Positions 1 through 5,037 of a stretch of 8,704 nucleotides of DNA are shown one piece after another. The translations under genes were made by a program, and so were the position numbers. The notes under the pieces were generated by a model. That model was not told the origin of the DNA, made no database searches, and was given only the letters and a program-made list of their open reading frames with translations. The stretch lies in assembly GCA_021443625.1 (NCBI GenBank), contig JABUTP010000039.1, positions 10,511 to 19,214 on the forward strand, given 5' to 3'. Within the stretch, counting starts at the first letter, position 1. The number at the start of each line of letters is the position of its first letter. Source of the DNA: Bacteroidales bacterium. GTDB lineage: Bacteria; Bacteroidota; Bacteroidia; Bacteroidales; UBA932.

Positions 1-825
1 GTTTATGTTTGCGGAGCGCTCATACAACTCGTTCAGAAGTCGCTGTACGTACCAGGTATGACCTTCAAACCTGTCATAAACAATGTCAAAGCACTCCCTG
101 TCGATGGTGCGGCCGGCTGCTTCGAAGTGACGTGTGGTGAAGTCCCAATATTTCTCCTTGTCTATGACGTCAAGATAAAGCGGAGAGCAACTCATATAGA
201 ATGGTTCTGACGGGCTGTTGAAGAGGATATCCATCATCCTGCGGTTGCTGCCGGCAAATATGAATCTTGCATTGGTACACTTCTGTACGTGGGAGCGGAG
301 CAGAGCCGTCACATTCTTTTCGGGATATTCGGCTATCTGCTGGAACTCGTCAATGGCCACGATACAGGGTTTGGGATGCGCCTCCAGATAATGAAAGATC
401 TCTTCAAGTGATTCCTGCGGGCGGAGAATCTCACCCAAAGAGAGGTTGAACTCTATCTCTCCGCTTATCGGATTCATCTTGACTCCAGGGCGAAGGGACT
501 TTACCACGGAGATGAAGTTGTCCAGAAATCTCGCCTCCCGGGTTTTCATCTTCCCTACAATCTCATTGCTCAGGAGAAGAATCATCTCAGCGAGGCAGTT
601 TGTCGGGAAAAGATCCAGAGTGAATGTTGTGTAGGTTTCTGCAATGGACTTTCCGCGGATGACGTGTGCAATTAATCCAGACTTGCCCATTCGTCTCGGT
701 GAAATCAACACGGTGTTCCGCCCATTGATGATATTGTTCTGGAGAACGGATGACTCAAACTCCCTGTCGCAGAAGTATTCCGGTGCGACATAATCTTCGG
801 TGATGATGAATGGGTTGTTTCTCAT
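1..825 (-). CDS. P-loop ATPase of the archaeal-ATPase-like AAA family (partial, C-terminus off window)
   Basis: I translated this frame by hand. It stays open for 275 codons from ATG at 825 to the window edge, so the C-terminus is missing. Residues 42-49 (SPRRMGKS) form a Walker A loop with Ser in place of the first Gly. Residues 154-161 (CIVAIDEF) form Walker B with D159 and E160. Residues 188-195 (FIFAGSNR) resemble a sensor-1 strand. The stretch from about 203 to 262, with PFYMSCSPLYL and GHTWYVQRLL, resembles the lid region of Bacteroidales ATP-binding proteins related to the archaeal ATPase family (PF01637-like). The start is supported by a matching promoter 16 bp upstream. No Shine-Dalgarno is visible. 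ATP binding and hydrolysis are likely, but the biological role of this family is unknown. Lines sampled in this gene are about 45-53% GC, against about 65% in korA and bamA, so horizontal acquisition is possible. It is separated from korB by a terminator and is probably transcribed alone. Confidence 0.85.
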   Translation of the reverse strand, partial: MRNNPFIITEDYVAPEYFCDREFESSVLQNNIINGRNTVLISPRRMGKSGLIAHVIRGKSIAETYTTFTLDLFPTNCLAEMILLLSNEIVGKMKTREARFLDNFISVVKSLRPGVKMNPISGEIEFNLSLGEILRPQESLEEIFHYLEAHPKPCIVAIDEFQQIAEYPEKNVTALLRSHVQKCTNARFIFAGSNRRMMDILFNSPSEPFYMSCSPLYLDVIDKEKYWDFTTRHFEAAGRTIDRECFDIVYDRFEGHTWYVQRLLNELYERSANIN

Positions 826-840
826 TACTGATTGTTTTTG

Positions 841-872
841 CAAAGATAATATGCAAAATCCAATTATTCAAA
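841..872 (-). promoter_or_regulatory. Bacteroidetes-type promoter for the P-loop ATPase gene
   Basis: On the minus strand, TTTG (872-869) is followed after exactly 20 nt by TATCTTTG (848-841). This matches the Bacteroidetes primary-sigma consensus TTTG-N19..21-TAnnTTTG in both boxes and in spacing. Transcription would start near 834-837, leaving a leader of only about 9-12 nt before the ATG at 825. The -33 box lies inside a degenerate repeat, which could affect its regulation. Confidence 0.72.
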
Positions 873-905
873 CTTCAATTATTGAACATTAAATAATTCA
901 ACTTT
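861..905. repeat. Three degenerate 15-bp tandem AT-rich repeats at the ATPase promoter
   Basis: Three consecutive 15-bp units can be aligned on the plus strand: CAATTATTCAAACTT (861-875), CAATTATTGAACATT (876-890) and AAATAATTCAACTTT (891-905). Units 1 and 2 match at 12 of 15 positions, and unit 3 matches each of the others at 11 of 15. A partial fourth copy (AAATAAT, 906-912) follows. A 13-bp near-perfect palindrome, TTCAATTATTGAA (874-886), is embedded. The first unit covers the -33 box of the ATPase promoter. A protein-binding operator or an UP-like AT-rich element is possible. Chance similarity in AT-rich DNA cannot be excluded. Confidence 0.45.
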
Positions 906-935
906 AAATAATCACCATGCCACCCATCCGGACAC

Positions 936-973
936 AAACAAAGAGCAACCTATCTCGGGGTTGCCCTTTGTTT
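936..973 (-). terminator. Hairpin terminator after korB
   Basis: The arms at 936-950 (AAACAAAGAGCAACC) and 959-973 (GGTTGCCCTTTGTTT) pair at 14 of 15 positions around an 8-nt loop. The hairpin begins 20 nt after the korB stop codon. In the minus-strand direction the descending arm is T-rich and ends TTTGTTTG, as expected for a rho-independent terminator. On the plus strand the other end runs into TTTTAATT, so it could act in both directions. It separates korB from the downstream ATPase gene. Confidence 0.82.
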
Positions 974-993
974 TAATTATCCTGCGACAGAGG

Positions 994-2004
994 TTAAACC
1001 TGCCAGGTGGAGCCGCTGCGGAGAAGGTCATCAACGCAGTGGATCTTGGAGGCGGCGGTCACTTCCTGCAACTGTTTCTCTACGTTTTCGTCGTAGGTGG
1101 AGTCCTCCACGGCACGGATGACGCCCAGAGCCACGGGGAGGTCATCCTTCATATCTATGAGCATATTGTGCATATATGTGTCACGGGTGGTGGCATCGTG
1201 TATCAGGACATCGTCAATGGTGTAGCCGTCCTCGCCCAGAGTCACCGCCTTGATGGCGCCGTTTTCGAGCACCAGACCGCGGTTGCCCTCTGCACCGAAG
1301 AGCATCTTTTCGCCGTGGCGGAGGATGATGGTCCTGTCGGCACGCACTTCCTTGTCGGTGATGGCACGATGGGCGCCGTCATTGAAGATGACGCAGTTGG
1401 TTAGCATCTCACACACCGAAGTCCCTTTGTGCTGCGCAGCCTTCTCGAAGATTTCCTGATTGGTCTTGATGTCAACATCGATGCCGCGGGCAAAGAAAGT
1501 TCCCCTTGCGCCAAGGACGAGTTGTCCGGGAGTGAAAGGATTCTCCACCGTTCCGTAGGGCGAGGTTTTGGTTATCGCGCCGAATTTTGAGGTGGGGCTG
1601 TACTGCCCTTTGGTAAGACCGTAAATCTGGTTATTGAAGAGGATAATATTGAGATTGACGTTGCGCCTTACGGCGTGGATAAAATGGTTTCCGCCGATGG
1701 CAAGGGCATCTCCGTCACCACAGGCCTGCCACACTGCGAGATCGGGCCTTGCCACCTTGAGACCGGTGGAGATAGCCGTAGCCCTGCCGTGTATGCTGTG
1801 AAATCCGAAGGTATCCATATAATAGGGCAGACGGGAAGAGCATCCGATGCCGGACACTACCACAAACTGTTCTTTGGAGAGTCCGGAATCTTCACTTATC
1901 TGGGGAAGGGCACGCTGAAGGGCTGCCAACACTGCGTGGTCACCGCATCCGGGGCACCACCTTACCTCCTGATTGCTTTTGAAATCCTTGAATGTATATT
2001 TCAT
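994..2004 (-). CDS. korB: 2-oxoacid (2-oxoglutarate) ferredoxin oxidoreductase, beta subunit
   Basis: This is the thiamine-diphosphate-binding subunit of a cytoplasmic CoA-acylating 2-oxoacid:ferredoxin oxidoreductase, most likely converting 2-oxoglutarate to succinyl-CoA with electrons passed to ferredoxin, or the reverse. The protein has 336 residues, normal for KorB. The CPGCG motif (C17, C20), GIGCSS (C55) and the NC pair before VIFNDG (C204) supply the four expected ligands of one [4Fe-4S] cluster. The TPP/Mg motif is GDGD (96-99), followed by NNQIYGLTKGQ (124-134) and SPTS. The region from about 210 to 336 is the usual C-terminal tail of this subunit. The start at 2004 places the conserved WCPGCG near the N-terminus as in relatives. 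It lies 20 nt after the korA stop, so the two genes are almost certainly co-transcribed, and a hairpin follows it. Substrate choice between 2-oxoglutarate and other 2-oxoacids is inferred from overall resemblance, not proven. Confidence 0.92.
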   Translation of the reverse strand: MKYTFKDFKSNQEVRWCPGCGDHAVLAALQRALPQISEDSGLSKEQFVVVSGIGCSSRLPYYMDTFGFHSIHGRATAISTGLKVARPDLAVWQACGDGDALAIGGNHFIHAVRRNVNLNIILFNNQIYGLTKGQYSPTSKFGAITKTSPYGTVENPFTPGQLVLGARGTFFARGIDVDIKTNQEIFEKAAQHKGTSVCEMLTNCVIFNDGAHRAITDKEVRADRTIILRHGEKMLFGAEGNRGLVLENGAIKAVTLGEDGYTIDDVLIHDATTRDTYMHNMLIDMKDDLPVALGVIRAVEDSTYDENVEKQLQEVTAASKIHCVDDLLRSGSTWQV

Positions 2005-2024
2005 AATTGCTTTCTGTTAAATGG

Positions 2025-3872
2025 TTACTCCTTTGCCCCGAGCATTGCTTTGGCTGCCTGCACCAGTTCCTCTACTATGAACGGCTGCCCCTGCACTTTG
2101 TTGTACTGGCTGTATTTGAACTGGGGCAGACGGGCCCTTAGATAATCTGCAAACTGTCCGCTGTTGAGCTCGCACACCAGAATCTTCCTGTAGCCCGAAA
2201 GCACTTCCGCGGTATTCTGCGGCAGGGGGTTGATGTAGTCGAAATGGGCATAAGAGACACTCTCTCCGCTATCCTGCAACTGCTTGACAGCGCTGGAGAT
2301 GTGTCCGTAGGTTCCGCCCCACCCCACTACGAGCAGTTCACCCGAGGGTGCGCCTTCCACCTTGAGGTTGGGGATGCACGATGCCGCCGCCGCCACCTTT
2401 GCGGCACGCTGGGCCACCATAAATGCGTGATTTTCGGCATCACTGGAGATGACACCCGCAGGGTTCTTCTCAAGACCGCCCACACGGTGTTCCAACCCCG
2501 CCTTGCCGGGCACTGCCCATTTGCGCACCAGCGTCTGAGGGTCACGCTCAAAAGGTTTGAATTTACCTTCGCACTCATCGATAATCGGGGGGCAGATGGC
2601 GGGGTAATCCTTCATTGAAGGTATCTTCCACGGCTCGCTGCCGTTTCCGAGGAACCCTTCGGTGAGGAGTATCACCGGCATCATATGCTCAAGCGCCAGT
2701 TTGGCCGCGTTGAAGGCAGCATCAAAGCAGTTCGAAGGGGAATGGGCTGCCACCACTGCCACAGGACACTCGCCGTTGCGGCCGTAGAGGGCCTGCGCAA
2801 GGTCGGTCTGTTCGGTTTTGGTGGGAATACCGGTTGAGGGGCCGCCCCTCTGGACATCCACCACCACCAGCGGCAACTCTGTTATCATAGCGAGTCCCAG
2901 AGCCTCCGATTTGAGGCTGAGACCGGGGCCGGAGGTGGTTGTGACGGCAAGGGCGCCGCCGTATGCCGCACCGATGGCGGTGCAGATGCCGGCAATCTCG
3001 TCCTCCGCCTGCATTGTCTTTACATTGAGATTCTTGTGCAGAGCCAACTCTTCCAGAATCGCGGTGGCGGGCGTTATGGGATAGGACCCGCAGAAAAGCT
3101 GCAGTCCGCTCTTTTCAGCGGCGGCGATAAGGCCCCACGCAGTAGCCTGGTTGCCGTTGATATTGCGGTAGGTACCCTTTTCGTAATGGGCGGGAGCCAC
3201 AGAATAGGTGTTGGCGATGGCCTGGATGTTGGAGGCGTAGTTGTATCCGTCAAAGAGAACCTTCTTGTTGGTCTCGACCATCTCGGGTTTCTTCTTGCCG
3301 AATTTCTTCTCAAGATAGGTGTAGGTATATTCCAAGGGACGGTTGAACATAAAGAAGCACATTCCCAGAGTGAACATGTTCTTGGAACGGAGGATGGCCT
3401 TGTTGTCCAACCCGCTGTCCTTGAGACTCTCTTTGGTGAGGCTTGTGATAGGGGCGCAGATGACGTTGCGGTCGTCCAGTTTGAGTTCCGTAACCGGGTT
3501 GTCGGTCTTGAAGCCCGCCTTCTCGATTCCCGCAGTGTCGAACGAGTCGATATCCAGGATGATGGTTGCGGTGGGCTTGGCCCACTTGGCGTTCGCCTTG
3601 AGAGCTGCCGGATTCATCGCCACCAGCACGTCGCAGTAGTCACCGGGGGTGTGGATGCCGTCAGTGCCGAAATGGACCTGGAAGCCCGAAACACCCGAAA
3701 CGGTGCCCTGGGGCGCCCTGATTTCTGCCGGATAATCGGGGAAGGTGGAAATCTCATTGCCGAATAGGGCCGATGCGTCGGCAAAGAGGGTGCCGGTGAG
3801 TTGCATGCCGTCGCCGGAATCTCCCGCAAACCGTATCACGACATCGCTTGCGTCAATAATTCTGTGGTTCAT
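2025..3872 (-). CDS. korA: 2-oxoacid (2-oxoglutarate) ferredoxin oxidoreductase, fused gamma-alpha subunit
   Basis: The 615-residue protein is the partner of the downstream beta subunit. Residues 11-200 are the gamma domain, opening with IRFAGDSGDGMQLTG (13-27) and continuing through the FPDYPAEIRAPQGTVSG stretch (44-60). Residues from about 235 are the alpha domain, with the pyrimidine-binding part: YPITPAT (264-270), QAEDEIAG (288-295, the glutamate expected to contact TPP), TTTSGPG (311-317) and QRGGPSTG (341-348). The transketolase-C-like domain lies near 510-610 (GELLVVGWGG, INPLP). Gamma-alpha fusion plus a separate beta is the two-subunit KorAB architecture. No ferredoxin-like delta subunit is encoded in this window. 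Start ATG 3872 leaves a short natural N-terminus before the first beta strand. The 80-nt upstream gap contains the skp terminator and no TAnnTTTG box that I can find, so how korA is transcribed is unclear. Confidence 0.92.
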   Translation of the reverse strand: MNHRIIDASDVVIRFAGDSGDGMQLTGTLFADASALFGNEISTFPDYPAEIRAPQGTVSGVSGFQVHFGTDGIHTPGDYCDVLVAMNPAALKANAKWAKPTATIILDIDSFDTAGIEKAGFKTDNPVTELKLDDRNVICAPITSLTKESLKDSGLDNKAILRSKNMFTLGMCFFMFNRPLEYTYTYLEKKFGKKKPEMVETNKKVLFDGYNYASNIQAIANTYSVAPAHYEKGTYRNINGNQATAWGLIAAAEKSGLQLFCGSYPITPATAILEELALHKNLNVKTMQAEDEIAGICTAIGAAYGGALAVTTTSGPGLSLKSEALGLAMITELPLVVVDVQRGGPSTGIPTKTEQTDLAQALYGRNGECPVAVVAAHSPSNCFDAAFNAAKLALEHMMPVILLTEGFLGNGSEPWKIPSMKDYPAICPPIIDECEGKFKPFERDPQTLVRKWAVPGKAGLEHRVGGLEKNPAGVISSDAENHAFMVAQRAAKVAAAASCIPNLKVEGAPSGELLVVGWGGTYGHISSAVKQLQDSGESVSYAHFDYINPLPQNTAEVLSGYRKILVCELNSGQFADYLRARLPQFKYSQYNKVQGQPFIVEELVQAAKAMLGAKE

Positions 3873-3891
3873 TGTAATGTTTTATTGCACA

Positions 3892-3936
3892 AAAACCGAA
3901 TGAGGGATTCCCCTTGGAAAGCCCTCATCCGGTTTT
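3892..3936 (-). terminator. Hairpin terminator after the bamA-skp-skp unit
   Basis: The arms at 3892-3906 (AAAACCGAATGAGGG) and 3922-3936 (CCCTCATCCGGTTTT) pair at 14 of 15 positions. The 15-nt interval can pair further (TTCC at 3908-3911 with GGAA at 3916-3919). In the minus direction the second arm ends in TTTTTG, giving a good rho-independent terminator 16 nt after the second skp stop. The 80-nt gap between skp and korA (3873-3952) holds this hairpin and nothing else recognisable. The korA start lies only 19 nt beyond it. Confidence 0.85.
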
Positions 3937-3952
3937 AGGGGTAATCGTCAAT

Positions 3953-4498
3953 TTACTGGATAATGGTCGGGGCCACCTTCTCGGCGGGCACGCCCAACTC
4001 TGCCTTTACAAGCGGAAGAAGGTTGACACTCTGCTGCTCGTTGAAATATGCAACGGGATTTGCGGAGAGTTCGAACACGAACAGAAGGTTCTTCTCCTTT
4101 GCGATTTTCTCGACAGCGGCTTTGGCCTTTTCGAAGATGGGGAGCATCTGGTTCTGCTGGAACTGGGCGATATCCTGCTCTGCAGTCTGCTGGAACTGGG
4201 CCAGACGCTGCTGGAGTTCCTGGAGTTCGGTCTCTTTGGCGGCCCTGATGGCTTCTGTCCAGGTTGCCTGCTTCTGCTGGAACGTGTTGACCTTGTTGGT
4301 ATATTCGGTGTACATCGTTTCCATCTCTTCCTGCAGATCCTTGGAATATGCATTGATGCGAACCCTTGCCGAGTCGTAGTCTGCCGTGAGAACAATTACT
4401 TCCTGAGTGTTGATGTGTCCGAATTTTACGGACTGTGCATTGGTTTCGGCAACCCCCGCAAAGAGCAGGACTGCCAAAAGGAGTGTGAGTTTTTTCAT
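3953..4498 (-). CDS. OmpH/Skp-family periplasmic chaperone, second paralog
   Basis: This 181-residue protein begins with a signal peptide (KK at 2-3, hydrophobic core 4-17, probable cleavage after A21 in TNAQS). The mature start VKFGHINTQEV resembles the short first strand of OmpH/Skp proteins. A long charged and glutamine-rich coiled-coil region spans roughly 45-118, and a hydrophobic C-terminal strand (NLLFVFELS, 137-145) completes the Skp-like core. The length and layout fit the OmpH family (PF03938). A role in holding unfolded outer-membrane proteins is inferred from family and from its position after bamA. The region 100-115 repeats AQFQQ with 11-residue spacing. The C-terminal tail after about 150 (SVNLLPLVKAELGV) is longer than in the neighbouring paralog. 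It starts 18 nt after the stop of the first copy, and a terminator follows it. Members of this family diverge quickly, so orthology to E. coli Skp is approximate. Confidence 0.85.
   Translation of the reverse strand: MKKLTLLLAVLLFAGVAETNAQSVKFGHINTQEVIVLTADYDSARVRINAYSKDLQEEMETMYTEYTNKVNTFQQKQATWTEAIRAAKETELQELQQRLAQFQQTAEQDIAQFQQNQMLPIFEKAKAAVEKIAKEKNLLFVFELSANPVAYFNEQQSVNLLPLVKAELGVPAEKVAPTIIQ
4153..4201. repeat. 16-bp direct repeat encoding an 11-residue coiled-coil duplication
   Basis: The 16-mer TCTGCTGGAACTGGGC occurs exactly at 4153-4168 and again at 4186-4201, 33 bp apart. It lies in frame inside the second skp gene and produces the two AQFQQ segments at residues 100-104 and 111-115. 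The period equals one hendecad (11 residues), a natural coiled-coil repeat unit, so a small in-frame tandem duplication is likely. Confidence 0.7.
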
Positions 4499-4516
4499 TT
4501 CAGAGTATTTTGAATA

Positions 4517-5026
4517 TTATTTTGCGAGATAGTTGATTACTGCCTGTGTCAGGTCGAAACGGGGATTCTTATAGACCACGCCGGTCACCACCGTAAGGTC
4601 GAGAACCACCGAGCAGTTGTTGGCCTCGGCCACTGCGGTGATGGCCTTTTCCACAACGTCCTGAATGGGCGATATGAGGGTTTCGCTCTTTTTGGTGAGA
4701 ATGCCGTCCTCGCCGAAATATTTCTGCTCTTTCTCCTTCACGGCTTTCTCCTTGGCGATAATCTGGTTCTCACGGGACTCACGCTGAGCCGTTGTGAGAG
4801 ATGACTTCTGCGACTGGTACGAACGGTAGAGAGCGTCTATTGCATCGACATCCTTCTGAATGTCGGCTTTGTACTTTTCTGCAAGCGTATTGAGTTCATT
4901 CTGTGCATTCACATATTCGCTGATGCGGCTGAGAATCTTCTCGGTATCGACATAACCTACTGTCTGTGCCCCTGCCGACATTGCGGCGACGCACGCTACT
5001 GCAATAACTAAAAATAATTTCTTCAT
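4517..5026 (-). CDS. OmpH/Skp-family periplasmic chaperone, first paralog
   Basis: This 169-residue protein has a clear signal peptide (KK at 2-3, hydrophobic 4-17, probable cleavage after A20 in AGAQ). The mature protein begins VGYVDTEKIL (23-32), the typical OmpH/Skp opening (xYVDxxxIL). A charged coiled-coil arm spans about 40-118, with many Lys, Glu and Gln residues. The helix 119-136 and the strand SVVLDLTVVTGVVY (139-152) form the C-terminal part of the trimerisation core. The length is normal for the family. In E. coli, Skp binds unfolded outer-membrane proteins and delivers them to the Bam complex; the same job is inferred here from the gene lying 11 nt after bamA. It is co-directional with a second, divergent paralog, an arrangement seen in many Bacteroidales. 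Whether the two form mixed trimers or have separate clients cannot be read from sequence. Confidence 0.9.
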   Translation of the reverse strand: MKKLFLVIAVACVAAMSAGAQTVGYVDTEKILSRISEYVNAQNELNTLAEKYKADIQKDVDAIDALYRSYQSQKSSLTTAQRESRENQIIAKEKAVKEKEQKYFGEDGILTKKSETLISPIQDVVEKAITAVAEANNCSVVLDLTVVTGVVYKNPRFDLTQAVINYLAK

Positions 5027-5037
5027 AACCGTATTTT

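Noticed and set aside
267..634. Two short overlapping plus-strand frames (60 and 62 codons).
   Set aside because: They are antisense to the P-loop ATPase, whose minus-strand frame is open over the whole region with Walker motifs.
856..912. The 15-bp repeats considered as a CRISPR array.
   Set aside because: The units are contiguous, degenerate and AT-rich, with no spacers between them and no cas genes nearby.
3036..3767. A 243-codon plus-strand frame inside korA, with similar ones at 5551-6222 and 961-1404.
   Set aside because: They mirror strongly coding minus-strand sequence with clear domains, and have no signals or recognisable protein features of their own.
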